Of a DNA stretch of 41,429 nt, positions 15,345 to 23,409 are shown piece after piece; the stretch's first letter is position 1, and every line of letters starts with the position of its first letter. The notes under the pieces are model-generated. The model did not search any database. It was not told the DNA's origin and saw nothing but the letters and a program-made list of their open reading frames with translations. The stretch is from CAZLFQ01 sp964625465. Lineage in GTDB: Bacteria; Pseudomonadota; Alphaproteobacteria; Rickettsiales; Midichloriaceae. The stretch covers positions 1-41,429 of the forward strand of contig CAZVFD010000012.1 in the NCBI GenBank assembly GCA_964625465.1, read 5' to 3'. The translations under genes and the position numbers were made by a program.

Positions 15345-16445
15345 TCATTCTGAATTAGTTGTATTAGCCAAATAATACCTAGAATGCTTCAATTCTCCTT
15401 CTTTCCTCAGTGCTTTTTTCTTTACTAAATCGACCAAATCACGAGTGGTAGTTGGGATTGTAGAGCCAGTTATGTTCATATATTTCGCAGCGCTCATGCC
15501 GCCTTCAAAACCTTTTGGTTCGGCATCGAACATTTTATTTAATACTTTTATTTGCCTCTCATTTAATTGCCCATCAAGTCGAGAAAATAACTTGGCTTTT
15601 TTGATTAGAGCCTCAATTTTTCTTTTAGAATGCCTCATAGATTCCAAAATGGTTTTAGAAAAATAAAGTAGCCATGGAGTAATTTCATTACTCTTATTGG
15701 CTTTTTCTAATGCGTCATAGTAAGACTTCTTGTCAGAATTAATGATTGTAGATAGAGCAATAAGTGTTGGCTTCCCAAGTGATTGTGCTAAGCATTTTTC
15801 AGTTAATGCGCGTCCAATTCTGCCATTCCCATCTTCAAAAGGATGGATGCACTCAAAATATAAATGCGCAATTCCAGCCCTAGCTAAAGGTTTTATAGGA
15901 TTGCTCTTATTGAACCATTTTATATAATTTTGCATTTCTTTATGAAGTTGTTTTGAAGGCGGGGCTTCAAAGTGGATTCGAGGTTCGCCAATTTGGCCAG
16001 AGATTATCTGCATTGGTTCTTTGCTTTTTCTGTACTCCCCAATATTTTCTAAATCTTCCCTGCTCCTCATTAGAATTCTATGCCATCTAAAGAGTAGTTC
16101 ATGCGATAGTTTCATGTCGTAGGTTTTATAGAGATCGATCATCAATTCTGAAATACCTTTTTCAGCAGGTTTAATTTTTCGATTGTCACCTTTAATGCCT
16201 AGCTGTCTGCATATAGAAGACTGCAAGCTGTCGCGATTGAGATATTCACCTTCGATCTCGGAAGTTTTTAAGGCTTCATCTGAGATAATTTCAATTAGAA
16301 GTTTCTCCTTTTCGTCTGCATCCAGGTGGATAAAAGCTCCGAACATCAAGCCAGATTCATGAATGAACTGACTTTCAAACTCATCTAATTTTGATGAGTC
16401 GTAGGTAAAATTACCCCAGTTTTTCTTTTGCCAATTCCAGGTCAT
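15345..16445 (-). CDS. Fic-domain AMPylase (class II, self-inhibited) with C-terminal winged helix
   Basis: 366 residues. Fic enzymes transfer AMP or another nucleotide group to target hydroxyls. The N-terminal domain (WNWQKKNWGNFTYD, DUF4172 type) carries the class II inhibitory motif TSEIEG (61-66, with E65 expected to block ATP). The Fic core holds the complete active-site loop HPFEDGNGRIGR (201-212) with catalytic H201, so the enzyme should be competent. Residues of about 300-366 look like a winged helix-turn-helix (LNERQIKVLNKM, AAKYMNITGSTIPTTTRDL), as in many proteins of this class. Two near-identical 31-bp palindromes lie at and just upstream of the start codon, which points to autoregulation by the winged helix. 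Target unknown. Confidence 0.93.
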   Translation of the reverse strand: MTWNWQKKNWGNFTYDSSKLDEFESQFIHESGLMFGAFIHLDADEKEKLLIEIISDEALKTSEIEGEYLNRDSLQSSICRQLGIKGDNRKIKPAEKGISELMIDLYKTYDMKLSHELLFRWHRILMRSREDLENIGEYRKSKEPMQIISGQIGEPRIHFEAPPSKQLHKEMQNYIKWFNKSNPIKPLARAGIAHLYFECIHPFEDGNGRIGRALTEKCLAQSLGKPTLIALSTIINSDKKSYYDALEKANKSNEITPWLLYFSKTILESMRHSKRKIEALIKKAKLFSRLDGQLNERQIKVLNKMFDAEPKGFEGGMSAAKYMNITGSTIPTTTRDLVDLVKKKALRKEGELKHSRYYLANTTNSE

Positions 16446-16474
16446 GATTAATAGAATGTTATCCTATTAATCAT
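16444..16474. promoter_or_regulatory. Palindromic operator 1, overlapping the fic start codon
   Basis: ATGATTAATAG, a 9-base spacer and CTATTAATCAT form a perfect 11-bp inverted repeat of 31 bp in total. On the minus strand it covers the fic ATG (16445-16443), so a bound repressor would block start or elongation directly. It is nearly identical to the element at 16489-16519. Confidence 0.75.
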
Positions 16475-16488
16475 TTTAACCCATTTTT

Positions 16489-16519
16489 ATGATTAATACA
16501 ATGTGTTTCTATTAATCAT
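16489..16519. promoter_or_regulatory. Palindromic operator 2, upstream of fic
   Basis: ATGATTAATA...TATTAATCAT, also 31 bp, with a spacer similar to operator 1 (AATGT shared). The centres of the two operators are 45 bp apart, a little over four helical turns. It lies between fic and the divergent small-gene operon starting at 16598, so it may control both. Confidence 0.75.
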
Positions 16520-16537
16520 AATTAACATCATTCTGAT

Positions 16538-16565
16538 TTGTAAAATATTTAAAAAACACTATGCT
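16538..16565 (+). promoter_or_regulatory. Candidate promoter for the 16598-17528 operon
   Basis: TTGTAA (16538-16543), a 16-base spacer and TATGCT (16560-16565). It is a moderate match only. It would start transcription about 25 bases before the ATG at 16598. Confidence 0.35.
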
Positions 16566-16597
16566 TAAGTTAATTTAAGAAAGTATCTGATAATGCT

Positions 16598-16939
16598 ATG
16601 ATGCATCATGAATTCCCAATCGCGACTAACTCTACTTTTCGTAGCATAAATGCTCAGGAAGTTGTTGTTATACCTAGGCAGTCTATAAGTGCGACTTGTG
16701 GACTTATTACGGTTTATTATGATGAAAATTTAGAAAATTATTTTTTGAATGTTTTGTCTAATAGTCTTCGAGTAAGGATAGAAGGAGATCAGCCTATATT
16801 AAGCTTTACAAATCTTGTTAGTCGAAATGGTGATTACTGGGTTGATCGGAATATAGAACTATTATTAGATCCAATTGAAACGGCGCAATGGATTGAACAT
16901 CAAAGAAGTCAAAATGTATCACCTATGGAGTTAGTTTAG
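16598..16939 (+). CDS. Small accessory protein, tandem family member 6
   Basis: 113 residues, first of three overlapping genes. Blocks are EVVVIPRQSISATCGLITVY (with some extra residues before the second strand), an ILSFTNLVSRNGDYWV segment, and the C-terminal IELLLDPIETAQWIEHQ, which closely matches VKLMLDNKSIEQWLKS of the 14789 gene. Its TAG (16937-16939) overlaps the GTG start of the next gene by one base. It is divergent from fic across the palindromic operators. Function unknown. Confidence 0.72.
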   Translation: MMHHEFPIATNSTFRSINAQEVVVIPRQSISATCGLITVYYDENLENYFLNVLSNSLRVRIEGDQPILSFTNLVSRNGDYWVDRNIELLLDPIETAQWIEHQRSQNVSPMELV

Positions 16940-17241
16940 TGAGAGTAGATATAAACAAGGAATACCCAATAATGGCAATCATATCGATGGTGGGGCTGAA
17001 TGAAATCCCTGTAAGTTTATTAAAGTTAGGAGATAATTTGTTTTCTTTAAACGCTGGGTTTGAAAAAGGATATTTCAATAGGTATGTAAGTAGTGCTTAT
17101 ATTTGTTACGTAGATGGTCATATTAGGTTGATAGCATGCGATATTAGCGATAAAAAAATACAATATGAAGTAGAACTAGGCAGTTCTATGATTAAGAAGT
17201 TTTTTCCTGATAAAGTTAAGTTAAAAGAGGTTGGTATATGA
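16939..17241 (+). CDS. Small accessory protein, tandem family member 7
   Basis: 100 residues from a GTG that overlaps the preceding stop. It starts MRVDINKEYPIM. Blocks are IPVSLLKLGDNLFSLN, IRLIACDISDKKIQ and YEVELGSSMIKKFFPD. Its own stop overlaps the next start by 4 bases, so the three genes are translationally coupled and probably made in fixed ratio. This suggests that members act together, possibly as hetero-oligomers (inference). Confidence 0.7.
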   Translation: MRVDINKEYPIMAIISMVGLNEIPVSLLKLGDNLFSLNAGFEKGYFNRYVSSAYICYVDGHIRLIACDISDKKIQYEVELGSSMIKKFFPDKVKLKEVGI

Positions 17242-17528
17242 TGCAAAGAATCACTGATAGTATAGGTTTGATTGGGGCAGGTAACACACGTATAGAAATT
17301 GAGAAAAGGGGTGAAGGTAATTTTGATTTACGTATTCAGTGTCAACTAAATGCGCAAACTAGTGTCCTTGCAAATATAACCTCGGTTTTTTTGAGTCAAA
17401 CTGACAGAGGAATGTATTTAATATGTAATCAGAACAATAGACTTTATTCGGGAACTTTTGAAATTTGTTTGCGCCAAAATCCATTGTCTTTACAACAACA
17501 AGAAGTTGTTAGCATGGAAATTGGTTAG
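17238..17528 (+). CDS. Small accessory protein, tandem family member 8
   Basis: 96 residues, overlapping the previous gene. Two ATGs stand in a row (17238, 17241). Blocks are TRIEIEKRGEGNFDLRI, MYLICNQNNRLYSG and FEICLRQNPLSLQQQE, so the C-terminal motif is weaker than in other members. It ends the array and is followed at once by a dispersed repeat. Function unknown. Confidence 0.68.
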   Translation: MMQRITDSIGLIGAGNTRIEIEKRGEGNFDLRIQCQLNAQTSVLANITSVFLSQTDRGMYLICNQNNRLYSGTFEICLRQNPLSLQQQEVVSMEIG

Positions 17529-17532
17529 GTGA

Positions 17533-17621
17533 TTTATCGTAGCGAAATAAAACCCTGAGCGTGAGCTCAGGGATATAGCGCGTGCTGAATCCTTAGTTAA
17601 CTTATGTTTTTGTCATCATCG
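17533..17621 (+). repeat. 89-bp direct repeat, copy 1
   Basis: It matches 21485-21573 with about eight differences by eye. It holds a perfect hairpin CCCTGAGC-GTGA-GCTCAGGG (17553-17572) and CCTTAGTTAACTTATG. The two copies flank the lolA-yhdP pair in the same orientation. A shorter copy is at 27491-27522. It overlaps the start of the next palindromic element. Confidence 0.9.
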
Positions 17622-17727
17622 TTCACGAGAGGGTGATCTGCATTGAAGCTGGATCATCGGGTCAAGCGCCCGATGATGACAGAATTCTTCTGTTTATTGT
17701 CATCCTCGTGTTTAACACGAGGATCTC
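17612..17727. repeat. Palindromic elements downstream of lolA
   Basis: One GTCATCATCG...CGATGATGAC element spans 17612-17680. A further hairpin CATCCTCGTGTTTAACACGAGGATC begins at 17699. They fill most of the gap before the lolA stop codon and contain no gene. Confidence 0.7.
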
Positions 17728-17770
17728 ATTTGAAGATAGATCAACTAGGTTTTAAGCGGAGGTTGACCGT

Positions 17771-18394
17771 TTATCTAAAAAACTTGGGATTTTTAAATTC
17801 AAATGCAGATGACGAAATTTCTCTATTATACTTTGCATCGATCAACTTTAGTTCCACACTACCGCCGTTTTTGTCCAACACAGTAATTTTAGAAAGTTGG
17901 AATGGTTTTTTAGTGAAAAACATCTCTATTCTATGCTCTTCTTTTTTTGGTTTTTGGAATACTATTTCAATTGTAGTTCCTTCTGTTTGTTCAATAGCTT
18001 TTACGACGCGAACATCTTTAGATAAATCTAAATTTCTTTTACTTAGTAATGTGATTGGCAAATCTTCATTGCTAACGTAACTTACCTCATCTAAGGAATG
18101 GTTGTAGTGAATAAGAAAATCCTTATCGAGAAGTATCATTTCTTTCTCTGGGGTTGAATAATCTATTCGCATATTGTCAGGTCTTGCTAAAAGAAAGCGC
18201 CCAATCCTGCTGTTTCCTTGGCCGTCTACCTGATCAAATTCAGCTTCAATTGTTTTTAAATTGTTAAAATATTCCTGAACTTTCTGAACTGCTTTATCTT
18301 TGACTGCTTTGTTTAGGTCGTTTGCATGGGCATTTCCAGCGCTCAAAAGAATTGATAAGATAACTATTTTAATATAGGCTTTCAAAGTGCTCAA
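17771..18394 (-). CDS. lolA: Outer-membrane lipoprotein carrier protein LolA
   Basis: 207 residues. LolA takes lipoproteins released by LolCDE through the periplasm to the outer membrane. A signal peptide of about 24 residues (IKIVILSILLSAGNAHA, cut after AHA) is followed by the LolA fold: VQEYFNNLKTIEAEFDQ, RIGRFLLARPDNMRIDYSTP, ILLDKDFLIHYNHSLDEVSY and a C-terminal FEFKNPKFF. The start is the TTG at 18394, needed for the signal peptide; no ATG or good ribosome binding site was found. It is divergent from the YhdP-like gene across 64 bp. LolC and Pal, a lipoprotein client type, are encoded about 16-19 kb away. Confidence 0.88.
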   Translation of the reverse strand: MSTLKAYIKIVILSILLSAGNAHANDLNKAVKDKAVQKVQEYFNNLKTIEAEFDQVDGQGNSRIGRFLLARPDNMRIDYSTPEKEMILLDKDFLIHYNHSLDEVSYVSNEDLPITLLSKRNLDLSKDVRVVKAIEQTEGTTIEIVFQKPKKEEHRIEMFFTKKPFQLSKITVLDKNGGSVELKLIDAKYNREISSSAFEFKNPKFFR

Positions 18395-18458
18395 ATTATG
18401 CTTGTTGAAGCCTGATTATAGAGCTAAAATTCAAAAAGCTCAATAAAAAGATTGTTTA

Positions 18459-21400
18459 GTGTTTATTAACCTTATTAGAAGAACTTTTTTTATCACATTA
18501 AAACTAGTAGCGGTTTTGAGTGTGATCGTGCTTTTGATTGGTGTATGGATATACACTGGTCCTAGAACCGTACCATTTTTGGCTGGTTATATTACTAAGG
18601 AAATATCAGCAATTCTTCCCCAGGGGTCAAGCTTTACCTTAGAAAAAGTGACATTAGAAGTTGAGGATAATAGCGGTGTGGTTCTAAAGCTTATAAATGC
18701 TAAGCTCCACAATGATACAAAAGGCGATGTTGAACTTACAGAGTTGAAGGCAAGAATTGATCTATTGGGTTTATTGCCACAGTCGAATCATAATTTACTA
18801 AACATTCAAATCTCACAACCCAAATTTCAACTGATTCAACTTCTCTACGATGGAAAATCAGATGTTGATGCGCAACTACCAATTGAAAAGATAAATGAAT
18901 ATATAAACAAGTATAGGGATAAGCTTTTAAAATTTAGTTTGATGCTTAGCAATACTGAACTTAATTTTGAGATTAATTCTGAAGAATCTTTAGATATTCA
19001 GGTTAATACTTTGGTGCTCAGTCCGCATATTCAAAATCATAAAATGGTGTTTGTGCTTTATGGTGATATTAATATTCGTGATAAAAATAGCATCGTCGAT
19101 GTAACTTTTGATACTAGCTCAGGAAAATACCTTGAGTCAAAAGGAACTATTAGCAATATTTCAACTTCTCTATTTGAGGAATTCGGGTTTCCGATTGCAG
19201 AGCTAAAGGGATCACATGTTGAGGCGGATTTAAGTTTTGACTCGCAGATGTATAGCCCCAAAAAAATTGAAAAATTAGAATTTGAAATTGGTAACTTTGA
19301 AGGGAAGATAAATAAAAACCATTTCTTTCCTGTAGATATCACTCCAGAAAATGTGAATATCAAAGGACAATGCTTGAAAAATTGTACTGAAATTCATATT
19401 TGGAAATTCCAAGTTAAGGCTGACTATTTAGATCTCAATTCTTCATTTTCACTTAAAAGAATTAAAAATGATCTGATATTACAGGGAGAATTTGAGCTAA
19501 ATAGTTTGCCGGTAGATCACGTGAAAGATTATTGGCCTATACCAGTAACTGCAAGGACGAGAGAGTGGATATTTGAGCACATTTCAGGTGGAGACCTGAC
19601 GCAAGCGCAAGGTAAGTTTAATCTAAATATCGATGAGATTATCTCGAAAAAGAAGATCAATAAGAAGGATATAATAATCAACCTCAAGCTTGATAAAACA
19701 AATGTTGGGTATATGGATGGTGTACCAAATGTTGAAGATGTAAACGCCAATATTATCATTACAGGCGAAGATGTTAAATTTAAAATTGCATCTGGTAAAA
19801 TGCTCGGAACAAAAATTATTACTGCTGAAGGATTTATTCCAGACTTGGCGAATAGCAAAAGTAGAGTAGAAGTAAAAGCTGATGTAGTTGGCAGTTTGCA
19901 AGATTTGGTTGATCTTGCTCATGCACACGCTGAAATTAAAAATGAGAAATATAAAGATCTTCAAGGAATTGCTCAAACAAAAGTCGATGTGGTTGTGCCA
20001 ATTCAAGATGAAGATTTAACGTTGAAAGATATTAATCTGTTTGTAACCTCTAGGATCTCTAAAGCAAGTGCGCATAACATCTATAAAGATTTTGATATTA
20101 AAGATGGTGTTTTAAATGCAGTATATAAAAATCACAATGCAAATATCGTGGGTACTGCAATTGTAGGTGATAAGTATCCAGTAGACATAAATGCTAACAT
20201 TAACTTTATAAATGATTCGCAAAAGATTTCTGTTAAAACCAAAATGAATTGGGATGATGTTGCAAAACTTGGGTATCCTAAGCCTGAGTATTTTAATAAT
20301 GGTTTTACGGTTGGTGTTAATCTTGAAGAAAATCAAGGAGTCTCGGCTGAATACATTGACTTGGATCTTGGTAATTCCACGATCTATATAAAGAAATTAG
20401 GCATAAAAAAGAAGATTGGAGACCCAGGCTATATCAGATTTACTATGAATGAGAAAGCTGATCATATTGAGATACCTAAGTACGAACTTGATTTTGGAAC
20501 ATTTGCCAGTGAAGGAAATGGTAAATTATCAAAAGATTTAAAAGATGTGATTTTTATTAACTCCACTAAAACTAAGTTGGGTAAAAGCTCCTTTAATTTT
20601 AACTATAAAATTTCAGATAAAAAAGATGTGTTAAATGTTGTAGGTGAATCTTTGGATCTGAGTTCGGTTAGCTTCGGTGGAGGTTCGGATTCTACGCCTG
20701 CGAATGGAACTACAGATACCTCTGACGATCGTGGGGTTATGCTTTTTGCCAAGGTAGGCAAGTTGTTTATGAAAAATGATGTTGTTTTGAACAAGCCAAA
20801 TCTTGAAGTGAACTGCTCTGTTAAAAGATGCGAAACTGTTAGGCTAATTGGAGATTTTGCTACTGGCGGATATTTAAAACTAGAGATGAAGTATCCAGAC
20901 TTGAATGTTAATTCAAACAACGCTGGCAACGTTGTGAAAGCCTTAGGCATTTCTGAGAAACTTGAGAATGGAATTTTACACACCACTGGAAAATTTACTG
21001 ATAATAAGTTCAAAGGAGAGATAACAATAAATACTTTTCAGCTTAGAAAGGCGCCTGTACTGGCTAAAATATTATCTATTGTGTCTATCACAGTTACTTC
21101 TTTTGAGGGGATATCTAGTTTGGTAAGTAATTCTGGTGTTAAGTTTGAAAAATTAGTTTGTCCTGTAGAATATGAAAATGGAGTTTTAACAATAAAGGAC
21201 TGTGGTGCAAAGGGTAATACTTTGGCTCTGACAGCTAATGGAACGATTAATCTGAAAAAAGATAATATAAATATTGAAGGTGTAGTTGTGCCTGAAAATA
21301 TAGTGAACCAAGTGCTTAAAAGTGTTCCGATATTAAAAGATATTTTTGGTAATAAAACTGAAAATGAAGCAATAGGCGCTAATTTTACAATCACTGGCAG

Positions 21401-21482
21401 CACGGATGATCCAGAAGTTAGATCAAATCCATTGTCGCTACTCACTCCAGGATTCTTGCGTAATATCTTTGGCAAATTTTGA
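18459..21482 (+). CDS. YhdP/AsmA-like inner-membrane-anchored envelope protein
   Basis: 1007 residues from a GTG. One N-terminal transmembrane helix (LKLVAVLSVIVLLIGVWIY, about 14-32) is followed by a very long periplasmic part of repeated beta strands. A DUF3971-like central part (RTREWIFEHISGGDLTQAQG, as in YhdP) and an AsmA-like C-terminal domain (TITGSTDDPEVRSNPL) are visible. Proteins of the AsmA/TamB/YhdP group form long grooved bridges that move phospholipids to the outer membrane. Its divergent pairing with lolA places two outer-membrane assembly functions together. The short 64-bp shared gap must hold both promoters. Family assignment is firm; YhdP as against another AsmA paralogue is less so. 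Confidence 0.82.
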   Translation: MFINLIRRTFFITLKLVAVLSVIVLLIGVWIYTGPRTVPFLAGYITKEISAILPQGSSFTLEKVTLEVEDNSGVVLKLINAKLHNDTKGDVELTELKARIDLLGLLPQSNHNLLNIQISQPKFQLIQLLYDGKSDVDAQLPIEKINEYINKYRDKLLKFSLMLSNTELNFEINSEESLDIQVNTLVLSPHIQNHKMVFVLYGDINIRDKNSIVDVTFDTSSGKYLESKGTISNISTSLFEEFGFPIAELKGSHVEADLSFDSQMYSPKKIEKLEFEIGNFEGKINKNHFFPVDITPENVNIKGQCLKNCTEIHIWKFQVKADYLDLNSSFSLKRIKNDLILQGEFELNSLPVDHVKDYWPIPVTARTREWIFEHISGGDLTQAQGKFNLNIDEIISKKKINKKDIIINLKLDKTNVGYMDGVPNVEDVNANIIITGEDVKFKIASGKMLGTKIITAEGFIPDLANSKSRVEVKADVVGSLQDLVDLAHAHAEIKNEKYKDLQGIAQTKVDVVVPIQDEDLTLKDINLFVTSRISKASAHNIYKDFDIKDGVLNAVYKNHNANIVGTAIVGDKYPVDINANINFINDSQKISVKTKMNWDDVAKLGYPKPEYFNNGFTVGVNLEENQGVSAEYIDLDLGNSTIYIKKLGIKKKIGDPGYIRFTMNEKADHIEIPKYELDFGTFASEGNGKLSKDLKDVIFINSTKTKLGKSSFNFNYKISDKKDVLNVVGESLDLSSVSFGGGSDSTPANGTTDTSDDRGVMLFAKVGKLFMKNDVVLNKPNLEVNCSVKRCETVRLIGDFATGGYLKLEMKYPDLNVNSNNAGNVVKALGISEKLENGILHTTGKFTDNKFKGEITINTFQLRKAPVLAKILSIVSITVTSFEGISSLVSNSGVKFEKLVCPVEYENGVLTIKDCGAKGNTLALTANGTINLKKDNINIEGVVVPENIVNQVLKSVPILKDIFGNKTENEAIGANFTITGSTDDPEVRSNPLSLLTPGFLRNIFGKF

Positions 21483-21484
21483 TT

Positions 21485-21573
21485 TTTATCGTTGCGAAGT
21501 AAAATGCGGAGCGTGAGCTCAGGGATGTAGCGCGTGTTAAATCCTTAGTTAACTTATGTTTTTGTCATCATCG
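21485..21573 (+). repeat. 89-bp direct repeat, copy 2
   Basis: Second copy of 17533-17621. The hairpin is partly decayed (GAGCGTGAGCTC remains). It begins 3 bp after the yhdP-like stop codon. Confidence 0.9.
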
Positions 21574-21630
21574 GGCTTGACCCGATGATCCAGTTTTAAG
21601 GCAGATCCTAGTGTCATGCACTAGGATGAC
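21564..21630. repeat. Palindromic element
   Basis: GTCATCATCGGGCTTGACCCGATGATCC followed by ATCCTAGTGTCATGCACTAGGAT and GAC, bounded by GTCAT and ATGAC. The 326-bp gap 21483-21808 consists mainly of repeat units and holds no gene. Confidence 0.8.
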
Positions 21631-21715
21631 AAAGATTCGGCTTAAAGGTGGCTTGACCTGGGCTAAAACTGAAGCCTTACGCCCATGAAGGTTTATTTCA
21701 GAGCCTAATCTAAAA

Positions 21716-21808
21716 CAAGATCCCGAACTAAATTCGGGATGACGATGTTGCCCATGTTGTCATGCTGAACTCGTTTCGCTTCGCAGGCCTTTTGGCTCAG
21801 CATCTTCT
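21716..21808. repeat. Palindromic repeat fragments downstream of gabD
   Basis: ATCCCGAACTAAATTCGGGATGAC, then GTCATGCTGAACTCG interrupted by CTTCGCAGGCC before CAGCAT. These are a rearranged form of the 15267-15329 element. Confidence 0.65.
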
Positions 21809-23245
21809 CTACGAAAGCACGATGTACTTCTCTTCAAGGTACTCTAAAATTCCATGTTTTCCGCCTTCGCGTCCCAGACCTGATTCTTTTATCCCGCCAA
21901 AACTTGCCATTTCGCTTGCAAGTGCAATATCATTGATTCCAACCAGTCCGTATTCGAGTGCTTCAGACACTCTCCAAATTCTATCTTTGTTTTCGGTGTA
22001 GAAATAACTAGCCAATCCATAATTTGTGTCGTTAGCGCGTTTAATTACTTCTTCTTCTGTTTTAAAGGTAAATGCAGAAACTATCGGGCCAAAAATTTCT
22101 GTCTTCTCTATTTCTAAATCGGATGAAGTATGCAAAAGAATTTTAGGTGAAACATAACAATGGCTTTCTTTTTGTAACTTTGAAATGTCTGTTTCAAATA
22201 TTTTAGTCGAGCCGTTTGCAATTGAATCAGAAACAAGTCTGTCAATTTTCTCTGTAGCAGCTTTATTAATTAGTGGGCCTAAGTTTGTATCTTCGGCTAT
22301 ACCATTCCCAATTTTAATTTTAGAGAATTCAGTTTTCAATTTCGCTAAGAACTTTTCCGAGATTGATTCATGTAGATAAATTCTATTTGCACTTGTGCAG
22401 CTTTGCCCACCACCTCGAAGTTTAGATGCAAGTAATCCTGCGACTGCTTTGTCTAGGTTAGCATCTTCAAAAACAATAAAAGGAGAGTTTCCACCTAGTT
22501 CTAATGTGACTTTTTTAACAGTCTGCGCACATTTTGCCATCAGCATTTTTCCAACTTTTGTCGATCCTGTAAAAGTTAGCATTTTAACTTTATTAGAGTT
22601 GATAAGCGTATCGCCAATTGCTTGCGCATCACCACAAACGATGTTTACTACTCCATCTGGCAGACCAGCCTCAACCAATAATTCAGCAATTGCAAGCGCG
22701 CTATAAGGTGTCTCTTCTGATGGTTTTAAGACTACGGAACAGCCAGCAGCTAGGGCAGGGGCGATTTTTCTGGTAATCATCGCGATTGGGAAGTTCCAAG
22801 GGGTAATTGCAGCAACAACTCCTACAGGTTGTTTTATGCTCATTAAACGTTGTCCGTTTTTGATGGATGGTACGATTTCCCCATAAATTCTTTTGGCTTC
22901 TTCGGCGAACCATTCTACAAAGCTTGCTCCATAGTCAATTTCATTCCTAGCTTCGCTAATGCTTTTTCCTTGTTCTGTGGTTAGTAGTTTTGCTAGCTTT
23001 TCCTTATCTCTAAGCATGAATTCATATAATTTACGCAACACCTTCGCTCTTTCTTTTCCTGTGGTAGTCTTCCATTTTTCAAAGGCTTTTTCTGCCGCGT
23101 CTATTGCTAGAATGGTATCATCAGCACTCATGAAGGGCAGTTTGCCAATTTCTTGCATGTTGGCAGGATTGAATATGGAGAAGTTTTGGCCACTTTTAGC
23201 GCTACTCCACTTTCCATCAATAAAGCATTTAGTTTGTAGGGTCAT
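21809..23245 (-). CDS. gabD: NAD(P)+-dependent succinate-semialdehyde dehydrogenase
   Basis: 478 residues, usual length for GabD. It oxidises succinate semialdehyde to succinate, feeding the TCA cycle. Aldehyde dehydrogenase motifs are TPWNFPIAMITRKIAPALAA, KPSEETPYSALAIAELL, FTGSTKVGK, the catalytic glutamate region KVTLELGGNSPF and the nucleophile C283 in GGGQSCTSANRIYL. The ending ESGLGREGGKHGILEYLEEKY is characteristic of the GabD branch. The ribosome binding site is weak. Substrate is assigned from family resemblance; other short semialdehydes remain possible. It stands alone, with repeats on its 3' side. Confidence 0.88.
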   Translation of the reverse strand: MTLQTKCFIDGKWSSAKSGQNFSIFNPANMQEIGKLPFMSADDTILAIDAAEKAFEKWKTTTGKERAKVLRKLYEFMLRDKEKLAKLLTTEQGKSISEARNEIDYGASFVEWFAEEAKRIYGEIVPSIKNGQRLMSIKQPVGVVAAITPWNFPIAMITRKIAPALAAGCSVVLKPSEETPYSALAIAELLVEAGLPDGVVNIVCGDAQAIGDTLINSNKVKMLTFTGSTKVGKMLMAKCAQTVKKVTLELGGNSPFIVFEDANLDKAVAGLLASKLRGGGQSCTSANRIYLHESISEKFLAKLKTEFSKIKIGNGIAEDTNLGPLINKAATEKIDRLVSDSIANGSTKIFETDISKLQKESHCYVSPKILLHTSSDLEIEKTEIFGPIVSAFTFKTEEEVIKRANDTNYGLASYFYTENKDRIWRVSEALEYGLVGINDIALASEMASFGGIKESGLGREGGKHGILEYLEEKYIVLS

Positions 23246-23409
23246 AGTTAAGAATAGGGTAAGTAAACTTTCAATTTTATATCATGGCTTTTTGTATATC
23301 TAAAGACAAGCTGTAATAGTAAATTAATCTCAGTATTTTTAAGATAGTTGTTGTAGCGGCATGATATATATGGCAGAATTCTTGGTTGAAATTGAAAGCG
23401 GAGAGTTGT

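Noticed and set aside
15345..16939. fic and the divergent small gene at 16598 as a toxin-antitoxin pair
   Set aside because: The Fic protein carries its own inhibitory TSEIEG motif, so no separate antitoxin is needed, and the small gene is divergent, not coupled, and belongs to the array family.
17643..18080. A 145-codon plus-strand ORF over the lolA 3' half
   Set aside because: It is antisense to a clear LolA sequence, begins in a palindromic repeat and has no family features.
420..21742. CRISPR-like repeats
   Set aside because: The repeats are dispersed, differ in sequence, are not regularly spaced and have no spacers of constant length or cas genes nearby.
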